Shown piece after piece: positions 7,642 to 17,600 of a stretch of 64,000 nucleotides of DNA. The stretch's first letter is position 1; each line of letters starts with the position of its first letter. Origin of the DNA: an uncultured Bermanella sp. (GTDB lineage Bacteria > Pseudomonadota > Gammaproteobacteria > Pseudomonadales > Oceanobacteraceae). The notes under the pieces are model-generated. The model had not been told where the DNA came from and did no database searches. It saw only the letters and a list, made by a program, of their open reading frames with translations. A program made the position numbers and the translations under genes. Location of the stretch: positions 103,056 to 167,055 of the forward strand of contig CAJXRF010000001.1 in assembly GCA_913058575.1 (NCBI GenBank), written 5' to 3'.

Positions 7642-9708
7642 CTAATCCTCTGGATCACTTGTAGATCTTAAAGTCCAAATATCTTCTTCTAGATTAAATT
7701 CTTTGAATACAATTTTTTGATAGTGTTTGTGCAGGCCTTTTAAGGTTTCAATAGTTTTTTTCCTCCAAGTAATGATCCATTGCTCCTTAAGCGACTTATC
7801 TTCAATTGCCAATGCGTGTGAATACCCAATATAAAACAAATGCCAGATTGATCCGCGTAAAAAGTAGTAAAATGGAGGGATTTCTGGTTTCATTTTATTT
7901 TCTAAAAAAGCCGATATAGAATTTATTATACTGGCAAGTGAATATAAATTTGGCTCAATTTTATTAAGTTCATTAATCATATATTGATTAAGTTCACCAA
8001 TATTGTGGTCCAAAACATCTAAACGTTTCTGAATTATATTTAAATCGATTTTGTTTTCATTTTTATTAAATTGAAGCGTTAAAAATTCACTTTTTAATGA
8101 TTTGTTGTTGTCTATAAATACGTTAGGCAGTTCATCATCGAATATCCATTTTGTGTTTTCGATCACAGCCCCATCAGAACAGTTATACACAGTAGCATGA
8201 GTTTTATATGGGTATATAACCGCCTCAGCAGTCCTTTTAGCAGTGTAAAGCATGGGTTTTGTTCTTATGGTTCCTCCTCTAACACAGTCAATCTCCATTT
8301 TTGCCACCCTTCCAACATCAGCATCCTCCAACATATCTTTATCGGTGGTATCGTAATAGACCGAGCCAGTAGCATGATGTTTTTCTAGGTCTCTATAACC
8401 AAAGTCCATGCCAAATAGGAATATGTTTTTGAAGCCCCAGTGAAGAATTAGCGCCAAGGCAGCATTGGTGCATGTTGGTGTACCCTTGTTCACTGAATTA
8501 TGTTTATCACCAAAAAGAAAACTTGTGACACTTTCTCCTTTAAAATAAATAGCTTTATTATTAAAGTAATTAAATACTCTAGGTGATAGTTGGGCTGGGC
8601 CTATCATGGGGATATCTTTAATCCATTCGGGATCATCAAGTTCGTCCAATGCCCTTAATGTAACTAGGTGAGACTCAAGTTCTAGGTGAATGTCTGGCTT
8701 TATATTGTTGTGGTAAAGTGTGTGTAATGATGTGCCACATGAAATAATCAAACATTTATCCTGAAGTTTCTTGATTTCTTCAATTTTTTCATCTAATGAA
8801 GGTCCTCCGCCAATTATAAAAACGGGCATATCAATTATGTTTGCTTGATTAGGTTTTATAACTGGGATATCTAGGTGAAGGTTGTGCAAACAGTTGTTTA
8901 GCTGGTTTATTTCATCGTCATAATATCCCCATACAGAAACAAATGCCTGAGTATCTTCATTCACCTTTTGAGTGAGCCTGTTATATATATCGAGATTTTT
9001 ATGGTTATTGAAAAAGGTCGTAAGTGGATAAAGCGGGCAGTGTGAGTTTAGGTATTTACAGACCATATTTTGCAATATGAATTCATTATCAATTGGCCCA
9101 ATGATGAAATGTATATTTCTTTCTTTATGATCTAAAAATGGTTTGCATGTCTTTTTCCAGTCAATGATGTAAAGAGATGCCGCGAATAATTCAGTGGCTG
9201 GTTCTACTATTAAGCAGTTAATGACTTTGTTTGTTTTTAGGAACTCTTCCACATGGTAGCCTGCGCCAACACCATTGAATATCATAATGGGATAAAAATC
9301 AGGGATGGAATAACCGGTGAAGTCCCCTTTTTTTAATGGAGATTGTTCTAAAATATCAGTACAGGATTGATGGAAATATCTTGGATAGCAATAACCATCA
9401 AACGGTGGATGGACGGTATTTAAATTATTACCTTTACCAAACCTGTCAGAAAAAGCACTTAGTTCTTCTCTTGCCTCAGCTAGCGGACGACTATTATAAA
9501 TTGTTTTTCCATCAAGCAATAAGTCCAGCTGCCCATTTTCAGTGATGAGGTTTAGTTTGTACCTATCCAATTTGAAGTTTACGAACCGTTCATGAATACC
9601 GGGGTGAAATTCTTTAAAGAATTCAAGGTTATTTTTTCGAAGAGAATCAATTTCATCAACTCTTTCTTGAATAGCTTTTTCTTTATGCATCACCTGTAGC
9701 GCTTCCAT
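7642..9708 (-). CDS. maf: Maf-family (DUF115/MptE-like) flagellin nonulosonic acid transferase
   Basis: 688 residues from the ATG at 9708, behind GGGA; a GTG at 9723 would add five residues. Central domain of the motility-associated factor family: MPVFIIGGGPSLDEKI near residues 295-309, ISCGTSLHTLYHNNIKPDIHLELE, PTCTNAALALI and IFLFGMDFGYRD. Maf enzymes transfer CMP-activated pseudaminic or legionaminic acid to Ser/Thr of flagellin in the cytoplasm before export. The gene is divergent from the flagellin gene and first in an operon with the APS kinase and pseI. A sigma-54 promoter 40-55 bases upstream puts it in the flagellar regulon. Only one Maf is in the window although two nonulosonate synthases are present. 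Confidence 0.9.
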   Translation of the reverse strand: MEALQVMHKEKAIQERVDEIDSLRKNNLEFFKEFHPGIHERFVNFKLDRYKLNLITENGQLDLLLDGKTIYNSRPLAEAREELSAFSDRFGKGNNLNTVHPPFDGYCYPRYFHQSCTDILEQSPLKKGDFTGYSIPDFYPIMIFNGVGAGYHVEEFLKTNKVINCLIVEPATELFAASLYIIDWKKTCKPFLDHKERNIHFIIGPIDNEFILQNMVCKYLNSHCPLYPLTTFFNNHKNLDIYNRLTQKVNEDTQAFVSVWGYYDDEINQLNNCLHNLHLDIPVIKPNQANIIDMPVFIIGGGPSLDEKIEEIKKLQDKCLIISCGTSLHTLYHNNIKPDIHLELESHLVTLRALDELDDPEWIKDIPMIGPAQLSPRVFNYFNNKAIYFKGESVTSFLFGDKHNSVNKGTPTCTNAALALILHWGFKNIFLFGMDFGYRDLEKHHATGSVYYDTTDKDMLEDADVGRVAKMEIDCVRGGTIRTKPMLYTAKRTAEAVIYPYKTHATVYNCSDGAVIENTKWIFDDELPNVFIDNNKSLKSEFLTLQFNKNENKIDLNIIQKRLDVLDHNIGELNQYMINELNKIEPNLYSLASIINSISAFLENKMKPEIPPFYYFLRGSIWHLFYIGYSHALAIEDKSLKEQWIITWRKKTIETLKGLHKHYQKIVFKEFNLEEDIWTLRSTSDPED

Positions 9709-9747
9709 TTTATATTCCCGCACGTTTGATTCTGTTTGATTATTATA

Positions 9748-9763
9748 AGCATTAATGATGCCA
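9748..9763 (-). promoter_or_regulatory. Sigma-54 promoter of the maf operon
   Basis: On the minus strand TGGCATCATTAATGCT: the GG and GC dinucleotides are separated by exactly 10 bases, with TGGCA matching the RpoN -24 element. Predicted transcript start is near 9738, about 30 bases before the maf ATG. Confidence 0.72.
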
Positions 9764-9951
9764 GTGTTTTTTTTACATTGTTAAGCCTATGCTGATAGTG
9801 ACTCTATCGGCCTAAACTCTTAAATATGAAATCACTGTCTATAATAAAAATATTATTAAATTAGTTTTAATGAATACAAGAGAATTAACTGCGTATATAG
9901 CTAGGTGCGATAAACAAGTCTCTTAAATCTCGAAACGTTATAAGTATCCTT

Positions 9952-9978
9952 TAAAGAAAATATAACTTGGGTCGTTAA
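9952..9978 (+). promoter_or_regulatory. Sigma-28 (FliA) promoter of flagellin
   Basis: TAAAGAAA, an 11-base spacer, then GTCGTTAA, compared with the consensus TAAAGTTT-N11-GCCGATAA. The same -10 sequence with the same spacing recurs before fliS (21197-21223), so two independent sites support each other. Confidence 0.75.
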
Positions 9979-10048
9979 TAAAAGGGAATGAGAAATTAAT
10001 TTCCGGATACTGGACGTAGCCATAGGCCGGATTTAAAGGAGAAGTGCC

Positions 10049-13000
10049 ATGCCACAAATTATTAATACCAACATTGCCTCTTTAACGGCACAACGAAACT
10101 TAAACAAGTCTCAATCGGCTAATCAACAGGCTTTGGAGCGACTATCTTCCGGTCTGCGCATCAACAGCGCTAAGGATGATGCGGCAGGTTTGGCCATATC
10201 CACACGTTTTAACTCCCAAATTCGAGGTTTAAATGTAGCCATCCGTAACGCGGGTGATGGTATTTCTCTTGCGCAAACGGCGGAGGGTGCCCTAGGTACC
10301 ATGAATGACAACTTACAGCGGGTGCGTGAACTGGCAGTGCAATCTGCTAACGCCACTAACTCAGATGTGGATCGCGAGGCACTACAAGCGGAGGTGGATC
10401 AATTATTAGCTGAGATTACCCGTACTGCCGAAGAAACCGACTTTAACGGCCGTAAGCTACTTGATGGCTCGTTTAATGCCACTTTCCAAATAGGGGCTAA
10501 TGCAGGCCAGACAGTAGAAGTGTCCATTGCTGAATTAACAGCAGAAAAATTAGGGGCGGGTGAGGAAGCAGGTGTGTCTGCTTTAGGAACCGATTCGGCC
10601 ATAGCCAACGGTGACCTAGTTATCAATGGCACGGGCATCAGAGCTTCTTCAGCCACAGATGATACAGCATCGACCAACGGTGCAGATCGATCGGCTATTT
10701 CTAAAGCAGCTGCGATTAATGAATCAACCTCTGTTACTGGGGTGGCAGCTGCCATTAATACTAATCAAGCTGCGGGCACCGGAATGGTAGCTGCAGCCAC
10801 TGATGGCTCTGTGACGCTTAACGGAATTTCCATAGATATTGCAACCGGTGGGGTAGATACCGCTGCTGACCGTGCGTCGGTGATTCAGGCAATCAATGCA
10901 GCATCCGCTCAAACTGGGGTTGTCGCAACGGACACTGGACAGGACTCTTCTGGTATTACCCTAACGGCAGATGACGGCCGAAACATTGAATTAAGATTCG
11001 ATAAATTTGATTCCAGTGGTGACGCTTTTGCTAGTGGGGTTACAGCTGAGGCAACAGGACTATCAACGGGTGGTAGTGCAGGTGCCGGTACGGCCACTGC
11101 TGCCGTTATTAATGGTGCAGCCTCTGTTGCGGCATTTAATACCTTGAATGGCACTTTTTCCATAGAAATCGATGGCGAAGAAGCTATTTCAGTCACCTTA
11201 GCTGGTACAGGTGGTGCGTTGGCTGATGTGGTGGCTTCATTGCAGACGGCTATTGATACTGCAATTACTGACAATGGTTTAAACGTTGGTGTAACAGTGG
11301 CATCCAGCAACGGGGTGCTGAGTATTACATCGAATTCCACTGGCACAGACTCTTCACTGAAAATTACTACGGTGACCAGTTCTGCGGTGGCGGGTGATTT
11401 AAGTTTTGCTGAGATGTTTGGTTTAACTCAGGCGGTCTCGGTGGGTCTTGCGGAGTCAGGATCAGGCTCCATTTATTTGGAAGATACTGGAACAGATGGA
11501 GTAGACAACACCAACGGGGTTGCTTATGGCTCTGTTGGCTTATTAACCAATGCTGGAGCCGTGGCGACCACAGGCAGTACAGTGACAACAGGTATTGCCA
11601 CCTTTAGTATTGAAGTTGATGGTGGTAATGCCGTTGCGGTGTCGGTGGCGGGTGAACTTGCTCCGTTTGTTGTGACTACCGAGGCTACCAGAACCGCCTC
11701 ACTAACAGCGTATACAGCCAAAGTTGAAGCGGCTATTAACAATGCCCTGTCTGCGGATAGCCAAGCAGGCACGGTCACTGTGGGCTACGATGATGGGTAT
11801 CGCTTAGTTATTACCTCCTCAGAAGAAGGCTCAGACTCAAGCATTAAAATTTCCGCCACCGGTACCAATGCCGAATCGGCTTTGGGCATCACGGCGAATA
11901 CACTAGGTGCATTCAGAAACGATGGCTATGAAGGGGCGGCTGGGGTTGAAAATTCGTCTGCAGTTTATGAAGGCTCTATAACCCTTCGCTCAGTAAATGG
12001 TGATGATGTTGTCGTTACCAGTGGCAGTGGTTCATTAAGCAGTACCGGACTTGAATCTGGTACGTTCACTGCGGGCCAGGCGTTTGCTACTAATCAGTCT
12101 CAGTCGGTATCGGGTGCAATTGCTACATCTGGCGAGGTAGTGGGTCGTAAGACGTCATCAGGTGGCTTAGACGATGCCATGATAACGGCGTTAACCACCG
12201 TAACCACGGGCTTTACCATATCTGTTGATGGTGGTAATGACGTTACTGTTGCCTATACCCAAACCGCGGCATCGGCCACAGAGTTAGATAGCTTAGCTGC
12301 CTTCTTAACAGGTCTTGAAGCTGAAATTAACTCTGCATTGGTGTCCGATGGTCAGACAGGTTCTGTGTCGCTATCTACCAACTCAGATAACCAATTGGTG
12401 TTGTCTTCCAATAGTAAGGGCACATCGTCCTCTGTTGAGCTAAGCGGCATCAGTACAACGGCAACGGCTCCGGCATCAGCCATTGATATTCTGGGTTTGA
12501 GAAATAACCTAGATGGGTTTGGTTCATCGGGCTTGACGGATACTCAAGGCACGATAACCGGCATAGGTACTGTATTAGCCGAAAACTCTGGTGGTGTAGG
12601 TGCAACGTATAGTACTGCATTGTTAGCCGCGGCAGGTGTTATTGCTGCAGAAACATTGAGGGTGAGTATTGATGGAGGTAAAACCATCGATGTGGATATC
12701 GCTTTGACTACAGTGGGTGACGCTACAGCTGCGCTTGCTTATGTCGAAAAAGCCATTAACGATGCATTAACGGCTGAGGGGCAGGCTGGCCAAGTTAGTT
12801 TAGCAACGAATGTAGATGGCTATGTCACTATTAGTTCAGACAAGGAGGGAGCGGGTTCCAGTGTTGAGGTTGTGACTTCTAACGTTGGTACTGCAAACAG
12901 CTTTAGTCGTCTCGCAGGCATCATCGATTATCACAAAGGATCCACAGCCGTTAGCACAGTGACAGCGCCAGATGGGCTGGACTCAGGTGACTTACTCATT

Positions 13001-13969
13001 AACGGAGTTGCGATTTCGTCTGCTAAGGCATCGGATGATGCCGCTTCTAATACCGTTGCGCTATCGAGCAGTAAACAGGCTAGTGGTATTGCCACAGCGG
13101 CGGCCATTAATGCGGTGTCGGATAATACCGGAGTCGTGGCAACGGTGAATGCTACCCAGTTAACTGGGGGGGCTCAAACGGCCACCTTAACCACTGATAC
13201 ACCTCAACAAGGGTCAATTTTCATAAATGGTTTTGAAACCTCGACCCTAACCACTAATGGTGCCAATGGCGGGGCAGATGATCGATCCGCAGCCATATCG
13301 GCCATCAATGCCATAACCGGTCAAACGGGTGTGAGTGCCGTAGATGATGGTGAAGGGATTACCTTGCAGGCCGCCGATGGTCGTAACATTAGTGTGGTTA
13401 TCAACAGTAATGATAAAGCGGCATCTGAATCCAGTGGCTCTTTTGATTCCTTAACCGGTTCCTCCATAGGGTTGAATGTTGCTGAGGCAGATATTAGCGG
13501 TGGCGCCACTTTCGCCGCTACGGCAGAGACAGCCTATAGTACTGTGACACTGGATGGTCCTGGTAAAATTGACATACAAACCGGTGCAAATGGTGCTGCT
13601 GCTTTAGAGGCTCTTGGTTTCAGAGCAGGAGAGTACGGCTCCACTGAGGCTGGTACGCGAATCTCTGACTTGGATATCACTACGGTTGCAGGGGCAGAGG
13701 AAGCGATAAAGGCTCTTGATAATGCTATCGGTTCGGTAGCAAGTCAAAGGGCGACACTGGGTGCGGTTCAAAACCGTCTGGACAGTACCGTGAATAACTT
13801 GTCGGTAACCTCCAATAACCTGTCGGCAGCGAACTCGCGAATTCAGGATGCGGATTTCGCGGCAGAAACGGCAGAGCTCTCTAGAACCCAGGTCTTGCAA
13901 CAAGCGGGTATCTCGATTTTGGCGCAAGCCAATGCGGGACCTCAGCAAGTGTTGTCACTACTCGGATAA
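10049..13969 (+). CDS. fliC: Giant flagellin (filament subunit)
   Basis: 1306 residues, against about 270-550 for most flagellins. Conserved D0/D1 ends: N-terminal [42 protein letters not shown] and [18 protein letters not shown]-terminal [24 protein letters not shown] and [26 protein letters not shown]...VLSLLG. Between about residues 180 and 1200 lies an expanded variable region rich in Ala, Gly, Ser, Thr and Asp. It includes GDLVINGxxI-type pieces resembling the flagellin IN motif and four modules beginning xFSIxVDGG-like near residues 368, 517, 720 and 868. Ser/Thr richness fits heavy O-glycosylation by the neighbouring Maf. Expressed from a sigma-28 promoter; Shine-Dalgarno AAAGGAG at 10036-10042. 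No frameshift seen; both ends are intact, so the size is real. Confidence 0.96.
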   Translation: MPQIINTNIASLTAQRNLNKSQSANQQALERLSSGLRINSAKDDAAGLAISTRFNSQIRGLNVAIRNAGDGISLAQTAEGALGTMNDNLQRVRELAVQSANATNSDVDREALQAEVDQLLAEITRTAEETDFNGRKLLDGSFNATFQIGANAGQTVEVSIAELTAEKLGAGEEAGVSALGTDSAIANGDLVINGTGIRASSATDDTASTNGADRSAISKAAAINESTSVTGVAAAINTNQAAGTGMVAAATDGSVTLNGISIDIATGGVDTAADRASVIQAINAASAQTGVVATDTGQDSSGITLTADDGRNIELRFDKFDSSGDAFASGVTAEATGLSTGGSAGAGTATAAVINGAASVAAFNTLNGTFSIEIDGEEAISVTLAGTGGALADVVASLQTAIDTAITDNGLNVGVTVASSNGVLSITSNSTGTDSSLKITTVTSSAVAGDLSFAEMFGLTQAVSVGLAESGSGSIYLEDTGTDGVDNTNGVAYGSVGLLTNAGAVATTGSTVTTGIATFSIEVDGGNAVAVSVAGELAPFVVTTEATRTASLTAYTAKVEAAINNALSADSQAGTVTVGYDDGYRLVITSSEEGSDSSIKISATGTNAESALGITANTLGAFRNDGYEGAAGVENSSAVYEGSITLRSVNGDDVVVTSGSGSLSSTGLESGTFTAGQAFATNQSQSVSGAIATSGEVVGRKTSSGGLDDAMITALTTVTTGFTISVDGGNDVTVAYTQTAASATELDSLAAFLTGLEAEINSALVSDGQTGSVSLSTNSDNQLVLSSNSKGTSSSVELSGISTTATAPASAIDILGLRNNLDGFGSSGLTDTQGTITGIGTVLAENSGGVGATYSTALLAAAGVIAAETLRVSIDGGKTIDVDIALTTVGDATAALAYVEKAINDALTAEGQAGQVSLATNVDGYVTISSDKEGAGSSVEVVTSNVGTANSFSRLAGIIDYHKGSTAVSTVTAPDGLDSGDLLINGVAISSAKASDDAASNTVALSSSKQASGIATAAAINAVSDNTGVVATVNATQLTGGAQTATLTTDTPQQGSIFINGFETSTLTTNGANGGADDRSAAISAINAITGQTGVSAVDDGEGITLQAADGRNISVVINSNDKAASESSGSFDSLTGSSIGLNVAEADISGGATFAATAETAYSTVTLDGPGKIDIQTGANGAAALEALGFRAGEYGSTEAGTRISDLDITTVAGAEEAIKALDNAIGSVASQRATLGAVQNRLDSTVNNLSVTSNNLSAANSRIQDADFAAETAELSRTQVLQQAGISILAQANAGPQQVLSLLG

Positions 13970-13978
13970 GCTAGATAA

Positions 13979-14001
13979 CAGAGCCTCAGGATGAGGCTCT
14001 G
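13979..14001 (+). terminator. Hairpin after the flagellin gene
   Basis: A 10-bp perfect stem, CAGAGCCTCA and TGAGGCTCTG, with loop GGA, starts 9 bases after the flagellin stop. Only a short T5 follows 9 bases later, so it may be a leaky terminator or a 3' stabiliser that separates high flagellin expression from flaG. Confidence 0.65.
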
Positions 14002-14043
14002 AGTCTACGAAGTTTTTAGATAATAGCTTAGAAGAGGTGACAT

Positions 14044-14430
14044 ATGAGTGATATGAAAGCAGGTGTAGGTAGAGGTGATCCTTTACCTCCTAATCCGCTA
14101 ACCACTGCGCCTCAAGTCAAAAAGGGCGTGCAAGTAGAAGAAGCAGATGGCAGCGGCAATAAATTGCCGGATGAAAGTGTCGTTAAAATGGTCGAGCAAG
14201 TGGATGATGAGTCCGTCGAAAATGCTGTATCAAAGTTAAATGAGTATGTGCAAAACACATCTAGGACACTTAACTTTCAGGTGGACGATGATAGCGGTAA
14301 GACAGTTATTAAAGTCTACGATCGGGAGTCAGATCAGCTGATCAGGCAGATCCCAAACGAGTTGGTACTGGAGCTGGCCCGTAGACTAAACGAGGAGGAA
14401 CCATCATTATTATTTGAAGCGCAGGTTTAA
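14044..14430 (+). CDS. flaG: FlaG family protein
   Basis: 128 residues. The C-terminal half is the FlaG domain: LNEYVQNTSRTLNFQVDDDSGKTVIKVYDRESDQLIRQIPNELVLELARRL, with the hallmark I-R-Q-I-P segment. The N-terminal 50 residues are polar and probably disordered. FlaG proteins sit between flagellin and fliD in polar-flagellum loci, and loss often lengthens or alters filaments; the mechanism is not settled. The start ATG at 14044 follows AGAGGTGA. It lies 74 bases after flagellin, past a hairpin, so it is probably transcribed by read-through, and is followed by a good terminator. Confidence 0.9.
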   Translation: MSDMKAGVGRGDPLPPNPLTTAPQVKKGVQVEEADGSGNKLPDESVVKMVEQVDDESVENAVSKLNEYVQNTSRTLNFQVDDDSGKTVIKVYDRESDQLIRQIPNELVLELARRLNEEEPSLLFEAQV

Positions 14431-14527
14431 AGGCGAGGAGTATCCTACTTGTATTGTATAGGTGGGGCTGGAACGATTAATAACAGTTACTCCTTATGCT
14501 TGTTTAGTCTATTGCTAAATTAAAGCA

Positions 14528-14566
14528 AACCTCATTACGGCCGTTAAAGGAAGTAATGGGGTTTTT
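14528..14566 (+). terminator. Rho-independent terminator after flaG
   Basis: An 11-bp stem, AACCTCATTAC with GTAATGGGGTT (one T-G pair), a 14-base loop, and a run of T directly after the stem. It lies about 100 bases after the flaG stop and before the fliD promoter. Confidence 0.7.
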
Positions 14567-14610
14567 GTGTTTGTAGAGCTAAAATTCGTAATTCTAAAGT
14601 GTTGGCATTA

Positions 14611-14626
14611 AGGCATGTTAATTGCG
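14611..14626 (+). promoter_or_regulatory. Sigma-54 promoter of fliD
   Basis: AGGCATGTTAATTGCG: GG at 14612-14613 and GC at 14624-14625 with 10 bases between, and TTGC at -12. Predicted start is near 14637, about 30 bases before the fliD ATG; GGCGGAGG lies between. Confidence 0.75.
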
Positions 14627-14667
14627 TTTAACCCTAACTTGTAAAACTTTAATAGGCGGAGGCATTT

Positions 14668-17600
14668 ATGGCCAGTATTCAAACATTAGGACTCGGGTCG
14701 AATGTCTTAACCAGCGAACTGGTTGATCAAATTATTGCGGCTGATCGTGCTGGAACTGAAAGTTTAATCAATTCACGCAAAGAAATTACTGAAGCTAAGG
14801 TTTCGGCCTTTGGTGAGATCACCAGTAAATTATCAACTTTTCAATCTGCCATGGAAGACTTAACGGACAACAATGTTATTAGCTCTACTCTATCTAGTTC
14901 TAGCGATGAGACTATTTTAACCGCATCTACTACTAGCTCAGCAGTACCTGGCACCTACTCGGTAGAAGTGCAGGCCATGGCCCAAGCCCATTCTTTGGCC
15001 AGTGCCAGCTTTGCCGATTCCACCACTCAAGTGACTGCCTTGGGCGGTGTATTGGAATTTAAATTTGGCACTACCACCTACACTGGCGGCGGGGCGTACG
15101 ATACGTTTACTGAAAATGCAGATAAAGCAGGTAACACTGTCACCATAGGAGCAAATTCATCTCTTTCAGATGTACGTGATGCCATTAATACCGCCGACTT
15201 TGGAGTGACGGCGGCTATCGTATTTGATGGCTCAGGATACAAATTAAGTTTGGTTAGTGATGATTCTGGGTTAGATAACAGCATGGAAATAACTGCGCGG
15301 GATTCATCAGGCGGAACCCTCTCAAGTGATGGACTAGAAGGCTTGGCTTACAGTGCATCTCAATCAACAGCTTCTAATTTAAGTGAATCCCAAACGGCTC
15401 AAGATGCGGTATTAACCTTTAATGGTTTGTCGGTGACTCGCGAATCTAATGCCATCACAGACCTGATCACAGGTACTACTTTAAATTTACAATCAGCCAA
15501 CGTAGGGCAAACGGTTACCGTAACAGTGGGTGCTGATCTGACCGCTTTTTCTGAAAAGATTGATGAAATGGTAGCTGCATACAACGACTTAAAACAGAGT
15601 GTCGATTTTTATACCGATTACGATGCGACAAAGCAGGAAGCCGGCATATTAACTGGTGATATTACCATTCGCACCTTGATGGTAGGAGTGAATAATTTGA
15701 TGGCCAGTTCGGTAGCGGGCATTACGGGTAAAGAGTTTGGGTCATTTGCCGAATTAGGCATAGAACGAGATCAAAACAGTGACTTTGCTTTGAAATTTAA
15801 TGTCACGGATTTTTTATCGGCCATGGAGGAAGACCGAGATACTGTTATAGATATATTTGGAGTCAGTGGTACCACTAGTGATTCTTTAATTCAGTTCAGT
15901 AATGATTCTATTAATACTAAGGCTGGTGATTACGCTGTGAATATAACCACAGTAGCCTCTAAGGGCACCTTTGAAGGGGCTACTATCTCAGCTCTAGATT
16001 TTTCCTCTGCAGTAACCATTGATAATGCCAATGATGATTACACCATCGACGTAGATGGTACTTTAGGCACATTTAGCCTCACCCAGGGCAGTTACACCAC
16101 TGGAGTGTCCTTAGCGTCAGAGATTCAGTCTCAGATTAATTCTACCTCTAGCCTATCTAGTGCAGGAGCCAAGGTGACTGTTAGCTATGACTCAACTAAT
16201 AAGCGTTTTGATATTTCGTCTAACAAGTATGGCTCCAGTTCAGAAGTGTCGTTTACTTCTGTGGACACCAATTCAGCAAATTCCCTTGGATTAAATGAAT
16301 TGGCTGTCGGCACGTATGACGGATCTAATTTAACCGCGTTAAGTTCAGCTTACCTTGTGGGATTAGGCGCTTCGACTACCCCATCCTCCACCTCGGTAGC
16401 TTCTGACGATGGCATTAATTTTAATTCAATAAATGCAACTTTTTCGCTGGATATCGATGGTGGAGGTGCAGTTGCGGTGACTGTTAATGAAGATGCCGCC
16501 AGCAGTGATTTAAATGGCGACAGTGTGTTTGGTGATCGATTGGATATTCTGCAAGCTATACAAAATGGCATTGATGCCACTGCATTGAGTGGCGACGTCA
16601 CAGCGTCTTTTGATAATAACAATAAATTGTTATTTACCACCACAGCAGTGGGAGCTGCTAAATCCATTGAAATTACTGCTGTGGGAGCAACGGCTTCAGA
16701 TACTCTACTGGGGCTGGATGCCACTGATGGACTACAGACCAATGGTCGAGATGCTGGTTTGACGGTGGCCGCAAGCGATATTTCTTTTGATTTAACTCTG
16801 GATGGTATTACTACCTCCACCGCCATAGAAATGACCGCAGGTACTTATACTACAGGGAATGACATTGCCACGGCTTTAGAAACCGATATCAATACTTATT
16901 TAGCAGCTGATGCAAACTTTGCCGGCTTGGTAGTAGGGGCCTCAAGCGATGTGGGCTCACGGGATATTTCCGCCAACATTGATTTTTCTACTATCAACAG
17001 CGGGTTTACATTAAACGTAAATGGGACCTCAAATGAGGTGGTGGTGAATACAGATTCAGGCGATAACATAGTCGATATTCAAACAGCTCTGGATGCATCA
17101 TTTGGCGGAGGTGTGGTCACGGCTTCGTTATCAGGTACTGGGTTATTATTTACCACGGATACCACAGGGCACACTGAGTACCTACAGGTTTCCAGTGATG
17201 GTCGTGGCGCACAAACCACCGCTGCATCGGTTATTGCGACAGGCATAGACTTTAGTGGAGCTAATAATGCCACTTTTGATGTCACCGTAGATGGTGTCAC
17301 TATGAGCGTGGATGTCAATACAGATGCCAGTGCAGGAGATGGTGACGATACTATTTCAGCGATTCAGGCGGCTTTGGATACTGCTTTGGTTGCCTCGGGT
17401 CAGTTTCAGGCCGGTGATGTGCTGGCGAAACGAGACAGTGGTAATCAATTAATTTTCGGAACAGCGGCAAAAAATGGTGTTAAAACCGCTAATACTTTTG
17501 GTTCCAGTTCTTCAATTCAAATATCCAATTTGGGTGGAACAACCGTAGCGAATTTAGGGCTGGTGGCTGAAACTCAGACCAATGGCTACGATGCTTTTGG

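Larger units (their letters stand above)
9709..10048. other. Divergent maf/flagellin intergenic region
   Basis: 340 bases, AT-rich, no credible gene. It carries a leftward sigma-54 promoter for maf (9748-9763), an 8-T run at 9767-9774 next to it, and a rightward sigma-28 promoter for flagellin (9952-9978) with a 5' leader of about 60-70 bases ending in AAAGGAG. No terminator was seen. Confidence 0.7.

Noticed and set aside
10399-10755. Minus-strand open frames within the flagellin and FliD genes
   Set aside because: Low-complexity Ala/Ser/Thr coding DNA leaves long open frames on the other strand; no family motifs or starts.
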